DNA from: Galbula dea
Taxonomy: Eukaryota; Chordata; Aves; Piciformes; Galbulidae
Reading direction: 5' to 3'
Length of the DNA: 64,000 bases
Assembly: GCA_013399015.1 (NCBI GenBank)
Contig: VWZX01002707.1
Span: 44,391 to 108,390 of the forward strand
In this document: one piece after another, positions 1-12,200 of the stretch
How the letters are laid out: every line of letters begins with the position of its first letter
Numbering within the stretch: the stretch's first letter is position 1
The notes under the pieces: generated by a model
Told to the model about the DNA's origin: nothing
The model's database searches: none
What the model saw: only the letters and a program-made list of their open reading frames with translations
Made by a program: the position numbers and the translations under genes

Positions 1-152
1 CTTGTAAAATGAACATAGGCATTTTTAAAATGTGTTTTAGAGGATATCTGCAGCAAAGCAGTTTTTCTAGATAAGGCAATGTTCATGCATAGTACTGTGA
101 TTTAGAATTTGATTTTATTTCTGTCTTTCTCTGGTTTAAATAAAATTTGCAG

Positions 153-293
153 TTGGTGGGCAGAAGTTATACGTCAGACTCTTTCAACGCAAGCTGAATT
201 GGTTAAAGGTGAACAAAATAGAATATGGAGAGATAAGTGTGGATTTATCACCAATAATTGAAGAACTGGCTGAAGCTAGATTTCTGCAAACAG
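153..293 (+). CDS. FAN1: FAN1 exon 1 of 12 in window
   Basis: The acceptor is TTTGCAG at 146-152 and the donor is CAG|GTATGG after 293. The frame starts at 155 (GGQKLYVRLFQRKL...) and the exon ends one base into a codon. It encodes 46 full codons in the DNA-binding region around human residue 410-455. The first two bases complete a codon begun in an exon outside the window. Confidence 0.95.
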
Positions 294-3200
294 GTATGGC
301 AACATTCATAACTGTTAAAAATTTTACAAATAAAACTTGCAGTTGTGTCATGTTAGAGTTTAATGCAGCATTACCATTCTTGGTGTTCAGGACTGGATCT
401 GTAGCTAGGATATCCACAAAAAGTCTAGGAATATGAACTAAAGTAATAGCCAGGGTACTGGTGCTAGGGTACAAGTAATTTCTGGAGTTTATAAGCTTTC
501 TTATGTGGTTACCTCTCTTAGTAACTAACACCAAAAAGTAACTGTTTGCGTAACAATGCATATAAAGAAAGGTTGCTTATCTAGCAGTTAGCTAGATGCT
601 AACATGCTTGTCTGTGCCTTGAGAATTAGAGGAACCAGAATAAAAGAGTCAGGTGAATGAGTTGTCTTATGTTATAATAAAAGCATTTAATGCAAATTAG
701 GTAATAGAGAGAGACCTCATAAATTTCAGGGCTGTAGATGCAATGACAGGCCTTACTTTTCCTCACCATCTTTGTCTCAGGTCCTGACCTGTGCAGCCTC
801 TGCACATTACAGAATCACAGAATCGTCACAGTTGGAAAAGACCTTCAAGATCATCAAATCCAACCAATAGCCTTACACTACTGTTATTCCTCAACCATCC
901 CCTAAGTGCCACATCTACCCATTTTTTGAAAACCTCCAGGGACAGTGACTCCACCACATCCCTGGCAGCCTATTCCAATATCTCACCAGTCTTTCAGTGA
1001 AGAAATTTTTCCTAATGTCTAATCTAAACCTGCCCTGGCACAGCTTGAACCCATTCCCTCTAGTCCTATTGCTAGTCACAAGGGAGAAGAGGCCAACACC
1101 TGCCTCTCTACAACCTCCTTTCAGGTAGCTGAAGAGAGCGATAAGATCTTCCCTCAGCCTCCTTCAGGCTACAGAGCCCCAGCTCTCTGTGCCTATCCTC
1201 ATAAGGACTGTTCTCCAGACCTCTGATCAGCTTAGTTGCCTTTCTCTGCACCCTCTCCAGCACCTCAATGTCCTTCCTATACTGTGGTGCCCAAAACTGC
1301 ACACAGTACTTAAGGTGTGGCCTCACCAGCACCAAGTACAGGGGCAGGATCGCCTCCGTGCTCCTGCTGGCCACGCTATTCCTGATACAAGCCAGGATTG
1401 CATTGGCCTTCTTGGCCACCTGGGCACACTGCTAGCTCATGTTCATCCGGCTGTCAGTCAACGCCCCCAGGTCCTTCTCTGCTGGGCAGCTCTCCAGCCA
1501 CTCCTCCCCAAGCTTGTAGCACTGCCGGGGTTGTTATGACCAAAATGCAGGACTTGACATTTGGCCTTATTAAAACTCATACAGTTGGCCTTTGTCAATC
1601 AATTGTGCCTGTCTAGGTTCCTCTGCAGAGCCTCCCCACCCTCAAGTAGATTGACACATCCACTCAGCTTAGTGTCATCTGCAGACTTCCTAAGGGTGCA
1701 CTCTATCCCCTCATCCAAGTCATCACTAAAGATGTTTAACAGGAGGGGTCCCAGCACTGAGCCCTGTGGAGCACCACTAGTGACCAGCCACCAGCTGCAT
1801 GCAGCATCGTTCACCGCCACTCTCTGGGCCTGGCCATCCAGCCAGTTCTTAACCCAGCAGAGAGTACACCTGTCCAAGCTGCAGGCTGCCAGCTTTTTCA
1901 GGAGGATACTATAAGAGAGTGTGTCAAAACCTTTGCTGAAGTCCAGATAGACTACATCCACAGCCTTCCCCTCATCCAGCGTGTAGGTCATCTGATCATA
2001 AAAGGAGATAAGTTGGTCAGACAGGACCTGCCCTTTCTAAACCCATGCTGGCTAGGTCTGATCTCTAATGAGTCCGATTAGTCCAGGAGCTCTACTTCAT
2101 CTTCTTCAGTACTGCCCTGACCTGTCTTGCTTTTCTAAACAGCATCTTTTTTTCTAACTGAGCAGTATTTCTTTATATTTGCTTTTGTTTAGAAGTAGCA
2201 AATGGAATTTATTTTCTGTTTATTTCATTCCATCAGACTGGATCTGTGAAGAATATGAATTTCAACATGAACCAGCTAGCATCAATAATACATTTGAAGA
2301 ATCTTAAATCACTAGATTAGTACTGAGTTATATGAATATACTATACTTTGAGCTGTTGCTTGAGTATGTCTGTGCATTATGTATGCATATGCACTATGCA
2401 TTGTTTATAGCATGTAACAAATATATGTGAATCATTTGACTTTCAGAATCTGAACTGGAAGACCTGTGTGAAGGGTTGGATTTGCTTTCAGCTCCTGAGC
2501 TAAAAACATTGGCAAAGATCTTTCATTTGCCAAACCCAAATGGTCAGAAACAGCAACTTGTGGATGATTTTCTGAGGTTGGCAAAACAACGTTCAATCTT
2601 CAGTACGAGTCAGGCTGGTATTGGGACAGTGATTTTAAAAAGGTAACTGTTTATAGTTAAATTTTGCAGGTGAATATAAGTTATTCTTCAGAGGACTCAA
2701 TCTAGATGCCTTTTGAAGATGCATTTAGTAAATGTATGAATAAAGGCCAGTATTAAATTTTGATTTACAGTGGGTCAAACAAAAGGGTAAATATCAGATC
2801 TTTTTTTTTTTTTTTTGAAACTGTTTCATGGTTTTCAGTTGTGGGCATGATTATCTCCAAAGTTACTCAGTTATACAGAGAAATATTTCTGAATTATTTA
2901 AGCAAAATCAGTACAGAAGAAATATAGGGAAAGTCGCCCTAATTGCACCCAAAGGGCAATTAGTTCCAATTCTATTCTGCTTTATGTTTGGCCCTTAAAC
3001 TTTTCATTAGTTAGTGCATTTGTTTGGCTTTTCACTAGAAGTTACATACACAATATTGTTTCTCAAGCTCTTTCTTTCGGGGAAAATAAGTTTATACATT
3101 AATTGACTTGAAAACAAAATTATTCTCATACTTAAGTGTATCTGAATTTTCATAAGTGATGATAAAACCTATTTCTTATAATCATTTTATTTGTCCTTCC

Positions 3201-6200
3201 AGGGTGAAGGACCTGGCTGGAAAATCTGTCAGGGTCTGTAAAGGCCCTCGGGCTGTTTTTTCTCGAATTCTGCTGCTGTTTTCACTGTCTGAGTCAATGG
3301 AGGATGAAGAAGCTGGTAGTGCTGGTCAAGGCCAGCTCTTCACAGTCCTTATGGTAAACATGGGGCGTATGGTATTCCCCAGTTACACTATAAATAGGAA
3401 AACACAGGTCTTCCAGGACAGAGAAGATCTTATCAGGTAGGGGGAGCTTTGTCAGTTTGGCATCTGTTTATTCCTAGAAAAGCTTTACTGCAGTACTTGT
3501 GTAGGCACATTCATCATGCAGAACTTCAGATGGAAATAGATAGAATTGTACTTTTGCAATGATTTTAAATGCATTTTTATATCCAGGTAGGACTTGTAAT
3601 TCACAATGGCATGCGTTTTGAACCAAAATGGCATATTTATTTGCTTCATGATCATCTGCTGATGAAAGTTGTTTCTTCATTTACTGTGATGCTAATTAGA
3701 ATAGACTCTGAACAGAACAAAAAATGTGTTCTCAAGTTTGTAAGTAAGTGTAAACACAATGTACACTGCTAGTGTAAACTCTGCTGATCCTGCAAAATGT
3801 TGGCTGCATAGTTCAGTGGCTTTGGAGACTAGAAGGGAGATTTTTAAGATATTTTATAAAGGAATTGATTTCTTTTAACTATAAATGCTTTTTGAGCCTA
3901 ATACAGTAGTTATGTTTTTTTCCCCATAGGTATGCAACTGCTGCTCATCTGTCAAATGATATAGCTACTGCGATGGTAAATGGCAACTGGGAAGAAGCTA
4001 ATCATCTATACATGTGTGCTAAAGAAAACTGGAACAAACTGAAAAATCACCCCTCTTTGAGGTAATAAACTGAAAACTAGCCTAGTGTTTATGTGAAACT
4101 ATTAAGTGCAGTATCTCACTTTTGGTACTTTTTCTTTTGAGAGAGGCTTATAGACTAGTGATATTATTTAAGCCTCATGAATTTAGAAATCTTATTGTTC
4201 TTGAAAACTTTGAACTTCCAGGTTCTGCATTTAACTTCTAAGTGATTGTATGAAAATGCCTTTTTTATGAAACATTGGGAGTGCATTGGTAGGCATTGAT
4301 AAAGCACTAAAACATTTCTTTTCTACGATGTGCCAGTGCAGAAGAACAAGAGCCTTATTTTTTCCTTGTAATTGTTTTTATGGCTTTCAGACAAATAGCA
4401 ATAAGCAAATTTTAAATTTGCTGTGACCAAAAGAATGCTGCAAACATACTGGATTATTCATCTCTTTAGACTTCCAAGTGGGTATCATTCAGCAAATGTT
4501 ACTAAAGATCTGAGAACTGAATTTTGGGTTGTCCTTAATCAGTTTTTCTTTCAATTATTTTGTTCCCTGGTTTAATGGTACACTGAATTTAAAGCCTTAC
4601 GTTTGGCATTATATTCGTTTTTATGGCAACAGATTTAAGATAATATTCACAGATGATCATTTGAAGGTCTATTCCATTTCACACTGAAGACAGTGGAAAA
4701 AACTATTTTGATTTCAGTAAGACATTCAAAGACTTTGTCTTAAAACATAGTGGTGCCTACCCAAAGATGTTAGTCTTTTATGGCAGGAAATGCCTCTTCT
4801 AGCTTTTTCTTTTGTTCATCTGTATTTCTAACATTAACCTTCTGACTTAAGAGCAGTAACAAAATACAATAAATTATAATTTTTCTTTTTGAGACTGATT
4901 TAAAACTGTAATTTCACGGCAGCTGAAACCAAAATATGCTGTACAAGTGCAGCTTGCACCTACTACCTCAGCTGAACTATTTTCTTACCTTTGGGTTCTT
5001 TACACTGGATCTGGGATGCTCGTTTAATTTCAATTTTGATACATAAAGCATTTAACTTTTGTAAATACTGTAGGTGTAAGTGTTCTCAGTAAGAGGGTTT
5101 TAAGAATTTAAATTGCCATCATTGAATTGATTTGAGCTGCTTTTATCTTTCAGCTATCACAGAGTTTTACCTGAGTATCTGCGGCATTTCACAGTTGGCT
5201 GGGTGTACACAAGAATCCTTTCTCAAGGTGTTGAAATTTTGCAGAGACTTCATATGTATAAGGTAAAGGGGTGAAGTGAATAGGAGTATGTATTTAATGT
5301 AGCGTTGTACATCAGTTTATATTACTGATGTAGCTGGAAAATGGTGATAATGTTTGCCATGACTTGCTACAGTTCTCTTAACAGGTTACTTTTAAGGAAA
5401 AAGAGTCTCTTTTTTTTTTTTAATCCTACTTTAGAAAGTTTTAAATAGTTTTGATTTCTGCTTATACTTTGAAGGTTTACCATATGCAGTATGTCATAAG
5501 ACTGTTGCTGAGACATTGTTGTTTTCCTATTTAAAAATATCCATGTTCACCAGATTTGGTTTTTGCTTTTAAATAAGAAAACCTTGAAAGAAAAGTCTTC
5601 TATGAAATGTTTTCACCTGAGGTGCTAACATCTCCAAAAGCCTCTGACTTACATGTTAAGCAAACCAGACTATTCTGGAAGAGACTGACTCTGCAAAAAG
5701 GCAACAAGTAATATTCAGGTCTTTTTCATAACACAGTAAGCAATACCAAAAGGCCAAAATTGTGTATTTTTGGCAGCTAACCTTTTAAGTTTACATAAAA
5801 ATACCTATATTCTAGAATTTTTAAGATACACTCATGCTTCCGAATACATTGAGTGCAAGGGTAAAGATAGGGTTTGAATTGTGCCAGAGACCTAGTTTTA
5901 TAGTACCCAGTAATTAGAAGGGAGTGTGATCAGCGAATTATATAATGAATCTTCAACTTATTTTCTAACTCTCCTGTTGCTACAGGAAGCGGTGAAGGAG
6001 CTGCAGACTCTTCTGTCTCAGGACGTGTATTGTACTGACAGCAGAGGGCGGTGGTGGGATCGCCTAGCTCTGAATTTACATCAGCACTTGAAAAACACTA
6101 AGAAGGTATCTTCATAGCTGCATGCTCTAAAGCTGGAAACACTGCAGTCATTGTCTGAAAACGTCTTTAAAAAATATTTCATATGAGAAGAACAGCAGGG

Positions 6201-9200
6201 TTGGTTGTCCTAAAAATACAAATATTGGTGGGAATCCCAGGGTCAAGTAACCAGTTTCTCCTAACAAATTGAATACTGAAGGTACCCTCATCCTTGGCTG
6301 ACCTGCTTTTTTCTGTTGCATAGAAGACCGTTTCATGGGAAGGTTCCTTGCTTTTCTGCCTTGTAAATTTGCCTAATGTGGGAGAAAAGCAGAGAAATTT
6401 CTCAATCACTTCTGCTTCTGAACTTGAGTCATGATAAGTTCATATCTGGAATGAAAAAACCCAAACATGATCAGGAGTGTTTTAATGTTTTTGTAATGTT
6501 TTCAAACAAACAAAAAAATTAAGATAATTTAAGTCACTGACTAACTGTTGCCAGTGGAGAGAACATTCTCTTCTATAGCTGGACCAGTTTTGATGTGGGG
6601 TTTCTACTGTAAGGGGTCAAGCAGTAGACAACTCCATTTCTAATCTGTCGCTTGTACACAGCTCTGGCAGGGCTGTCAGTCTTTAACAGTGCAGTTAAAC
6701 TATTTCGATGATCCTACAGGGAAACCAGAACTGACTACCCTTAAACTGGTAGAGAATAATGTTAATGGGTTTAGATAGCATGTAATATGTCATGCTGGTC
6801 TGTTTTACTCTCTTGAGAAGGCAGAGGAGGGGAGAAGCAATTTTGAGGTAATCTTAGTTTTTTGCTGAACCTTTGCCCTCTTCCCTCTTCATTTCCAGTA
6901 GGACGCACACCAGTAGGGTGTGTTATACAAGCAAAACGGGTTATTTGTGCAGAAGGTAAACTTGCCAGTCTGAAGGCTGAATGATGCAGCTCAGGCTTTT
7001 ACACTGTGTGCATGGTGAGCGGTCTTTGAGTTTCCCAGGTGATTAGCTGGCACATAGCTGAATGAGAGAAAAACAACCATATGGGAATGCACAAGAGTTA
7101 TTGTAATTCTCTGTTCTACTTTCTGGCACCTCTGGAAAGACTTCTACAGTGGAATATAAAGGAACCAGAGAAAACTACAAGCTGCAGTACAGGTTTTGCC
7201 TTTGAATTCCTTGTGAGCCAGCACTAGTTTTTCCACAGACTTTCTTTCCGAGAGTCAGAAGATGTAGAAGCCACTGTCTGTCTCATTTTAGGGCTCAGTT
7301 GCAGTTCTGTGACTTTTCTGTGCAAGAAACAGCAGGTGGTAGTTGTATCAGCTCTTGGTCTGAGAGTTTATAACTACAGGACATAAAGTCCATTTTTTCC
7401 TGTCTGTTACATACAAAGGAGAAACAGTGTCAATGTTTGAAAACGGAACTCTGTAGGACTATCTAAGTCACACTGAACTAGGGGCAGAGTGAAAAGAAAC
7501 TTTCAACTGCAAGACAAAGACCAGTCTAACTAAACACATCTAAGATACCTGACTAATTTGGCAATGGAAAACAGAGGGAAAAGAAGTTCTAAGTCCAGAA
7601 ATGGTAGCAGTTGTAAAGTAAACCAGAGAATGACTTTTTTTTTTTTAATTGATGCTTGTTTCCTTGCTTCACTAAGGCTATTCAGAATTGAGGTTAAAAT
7701 GCTGGTATTTCATGATGCTGTTGAAAGGAAATAATATCATAGGCTGTCAAGCATCTGTTTACCTCATCTGCATCTTATTACCCCCATCTCAAGCTTTTTC
7801 CAGATTTAGAATTAGAAGTTGTACAAAGGAAGACTTAATCTCAGTTCCTTATTTGTAAATTAGTACAAAATGCCTTCCTCAAGTCACAGAAGAAGAGTAT
7901 GTCAGAACGGTGATTTGCATTAATTTTTGGAGCCCATATTCAACCCTGGATGTTCTTTGGTACAGTAAGGCATTGGTCTAAAATTTGCTCTGCATGTGCA
8001 TTCCTGCACAACTGGTCTAGTCCTTCTGTTTCCCTAAGAAACTGACTTAAAAATATTAAACTGACTTCCTTAGAACAAACTCATTTGTCTGGTCACTTGT
8101 AGAATTTACACTTCCTTAAGTACAAACTAAGAAAAATGTGTTTTTAGCATACTAATGCAAATTTGAATCCAGAAGTCTGATAGTGCAAAATACTACTTAA
8201 TAGTTAGAACTTCAGAACATAAATAAGAAAGGTGGCCTTGTCTTATGTGCTGGCTTTTTACATTTGCATTTTTGTGCTCTTTACATTAATTGGTATTTTG
8301 GGCCTAGTAAAAATAGACAGATGTGCATAGGTCTTTCTAAATTACTGCTTGCTACCTTGCTCTTTGCTAGGCTATTGACTGCATTAGAAACGGGCTGGCA
8401 GACCCATTTGTGCGAACTGGACATCGTCTCTCACTCTACCAGCGGGCCCTACGAATCAGAGACTCGCCAAGCTGCAAGCAGTTCAGATGCCTGTTTCATG
8501 ATCTGCCAGTCATAACTGTGGAGGATGTGACACACGTAGGTAAAGTTGCTGGTGGTTTCTGACAAATAGCAACTTGTGAGGTCTTCTTTCTCCTGACAAA
8601 AAAAATCATCTGTTACATGCTGTGCAGCAGCCTTTGACTTACTTGTGCTGCAGGAAGATGAACAAAAATGTGTTTCTAAGCCAAAAACTTCTTGTGAACA
8701 AATATTTTACTTATTTAATAAATGGTCAGCTTCTAGCTGATGTTAATAAGCTGTACACTGGTTTAAATTACACTACTTTACTGAATATAATTTACCTGCA
8801 ACACTCTCAGAACCTTTCTGTCTGAGGAGTCTGATCATATCAGTGCATTGCCTCTTGTGTCTTCAAGCCAAACATTCTGTGTGTAAGAAAAAATAGTAGT
8901 AACCTGACCATGTTGTCAGCATTAGATTAGTGGTTCAGAAAATACAAGGCTTTTTTAGTGACCTTTGGAAGTTCTGCACTGTAAATATGTGCATTCAGGT
9001 ATGCAATATAATGCACTTGGATCATGTTGGAATGGGGTTTTTTGTATTCCTTCCTTTCCCTTCTGCTGCAAAGATAATTCTCTCTGGGCAATGTCAGAAT
9101 AGAGCATTACTGTCTCTCTCAGCCTTGTCACCACATACCTCTCTACAGCCTTTTCTTTTTCTCAGTCCAGAATCAGTCTCCTCAGTCATCTGTATTTTTT

Positions 9201-12200
9201 CTTCCTGGTCTGGCATATAAAAAGACTATATTCCCATCTGCCCAGAATTTTTGCTAGTCATTTTTTTTCCTGAAAAATTTGCCAGTTTATAAAATCTAAA
9301 CTGAATGATTTCAAGGAAATGGCAGGTTAAATTTTATTCATTTATTTTTTGAGACAAGTCTTGTTCTGATTTTAGCAAATCTGAAAAGAAGGAGTGTGTG
9401 TTTTAGGAGAGATTCAAATACCTGGCCTAAACCTTTTTAAATGTGATGCTGGAAAGTAACTAATGCTCTTAATATGTTCAGGTTACAATCAAAGGAAAGA
9501 TGTGTCCTCAGACGGGAATGGGAAAATCTGTATTTCTAATGGAGGATATTGGTGATGAAGAAGGAGGCGAAGACTTCAGTGTATCCACAGTCATGTGCTC
9601 AGTGGAGGAACTGGCATTAACTCATTACAGGCAGAATGGTTTTGATCAGGGTAACAGTAATTTCTTTCTTTTTTTATACAGTTGGAGTAAAGAACCAATT
9701 TACTAAACAGTGTAGTTAACAGACAGGTTTTAGCAAATTTCACAAGATTAGTTTTTAGTCTAATTCTGCTTGCTTCCCAAACTGCTCCAATATATAATTT
9801 ACTTACCAAAATGTTCTAATACATATTTTCCTCCTGATCTGCTTCCTGGCCTTTAATTATTTGCTGCCTTCATATACCTAACATGGTTTTGAAAAGCATT
9901 AGGAAAAAACCCAATATTTCTTCTTTATCTCCATAGAAAATCTCTTAGTTTGCCTTTCTGATCAGTGAAAAGCTATTTTATTTGTTAGAGTTCAAATGCT
10001 AGCAGCATCATTTAAGGGAGTGTCATTAAGGAAAGGTAAACTTCACATGATTTTTGGTACTAGATGAACGCAGAAACAGCATATACCATAGCAAGAGACT
10101 TGGCAACTTCTTTTGAAAAGGCTTGGTTTTTCAGCTCTGTCAGTAGTTATTCATATATTTTTTCAATTTAAGAGCTGTGAAAAGCCACAGACAAGTAAGA
10201 ATATATAGATCTACAGGAATAAAGCAAAATACAAAAAGGTAAGCAGGTTATTTTCTAAGACAGAATTTTGTATTTTTATACAAAATGTGTATTTTAATAT
10301 AATTTTATGTTATTGATATGTTCCCAAATACAGTTGCAGGAAAGTGGCCATATCAGAAAAGGGTAACTGGGAAGGTGACAATCTTTAGACAGAAGGTGAC
10401 AATCTTTAGAATTTGGGAGAATTGTGCTGCTGAAGTCCTCACCCGATTCCTCACTCCCACCCATTCACCACCAGTCTTCTTGGCTCAGTGCAAATTTAAA
10501 TGTGTATGGACACCTATATGTATGAACATACATGTATACATGGTCACAGACATGTATAAACACATATATGCATGAAGGTACAAATACATATGTGAATATA
10601 GGGAAACATATATGTAATGCACATACATCTATAGATATGGATACACAAACATAAGGAAACACTTTTTTACTGTGAGGGTAGCTGAGCACTGGTACAGGTT
10701 TCCAGAGAGACTGTGGAGTGTGTGTGCATATGTGTGTATATATATAGATGCACACGCATGTTCATATCAATATATGTATGTACATTCACATAGAGTGCAA
10801 TAAAACTGGGTGGGGGTTTTCCACAGTAGCTTTTGCTCAGAGACTGACTGAGCATTGGTCTGCTAGTGAGTAATTACTTTTGCATCTCCTTTCTTCCACC
10901 ACCTCAAAACACATTTTCTGTTTGTCTCCCCAGCCCCGAGGGGCAGGAGGGCATGTGAACAGGTGGGTGGGCTCTTCTTTCATCCACGGTCAACCCACTA
11001 CAGCTTTGTAATGTATAAAAATATGCACGTGTGTGTGCATAGATACATGTGTATACCTATATATACATAGTATGCATGTGTGTGTGTATGTATTAATACA
11101 TCTATTAAAACAAACTAACAAACAAACCAACCAAACCAGCCCTCCTGGGCTGATAGAAAGACAATTTAGTAAGTGACAGGGATGAAAAAAAGAAAAATAA
11201 AAAAGGTACAAAAGCAAACCAACGCTCAGCCAGTGTTACTCACAAATATAATAACAATGATGTTTATATTACACATATACACATGTGTATGTAGATGTGT
11301 ATGTGTATATATATATATATAACTGTAAATAGAAAATGTTCCTATATATGTAAGCATTTTGTTACTAATGTATTTTTAGTATATTGGCTGGGCATTGGTC
11401 TGCTGGTCGTGAGCAATTGCCTTTTCAGCAGATGTATGTATATGCATACATACGTACATATAGGCATATGCATACATGTATGTGTGTATAATATATTTCT
11501 ATAGATGTAAACATTTTGTTATAAACACACTTTTTTAGTTTAAAAAAAATATTGTATATTAAAGACTTGTTAAAGTGAGAACAGTAAACCTTATTAGTGA
11601 CTGGGCACAGTAATGCAATCCTGTGCTATAAATGAAGGCCATTAGTGTGGAAATAATAGAAAATACTAGCAAATTGTGGAAGTAATAAACTTCATTTACA
11701 ACTTGATGCTGTAATGTTAGTATATACTGGTGTCAGCTTTATATAAACCCGAACATAACATGTTTCTGGTTTGGATCTCTTCATCTGAGATTGATGTAGA
11801 AATTAATGTTTCCATTCTTCTTAAATATTGCCCTCTAGGTATTCATGGGGAAGGTTCAACGTTCATGACGCTGTATGGTATTCTGATGTGGGATATCATT
11901 TTCATGGATGACATACCCGACGTTTTCAGAAACTCCTATCAGGTAGTTTGGGAAGGCTTTTGCCAGTTAATGTCTTTGCCTGTTGCTATAGACTGTGTTA
12001 AAATCGGAGTAAGGATTAGATTAACATTTTCTTCTGAGGGACTTTTCAGACAGATCTTGGTGTTTGCTTGGTTTTATTGTTTGTTTTATTGGGCTTGTTA
12101 CTAAAGGGCTCCTAGTTGCTATGTTAGTCTGGATTGACTGTGAGATGGAGTGGGATTCCTCTGGCCAAGTGTGTATGCCTTGTATTTGAACTCAATGGGC

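Larger units (their letters stand above)
9651..11838 (+). other. FAN1 intron rich in simple repeats
   Basis: This 2.19-kb intron holds a 21-bp tandem duplication (10371-10412), one arm of a dispersed inverted repeat (10412-10495), a CR1 scrap (10650-10718) and alternating purine-pyrimidine ATGTAC/TG/TA blocks between 10500 and 11510. Confidence 0.75.

Noticed and set aside
1189..1914. Plus-strand open frames of 117 codons
   Set aside because: They are antisense shadows of the CR1 reverse-transcriptase region on the minus strand.
8536..8541. GTAAAG at 8540 as the donor of FAN1 exon 7
   Set aside because: Using it would shift the frame of the next exon (GTT ACA ATC); the upstream GTAGGT at 8536 keeps the conserved H-V-T-I reading.
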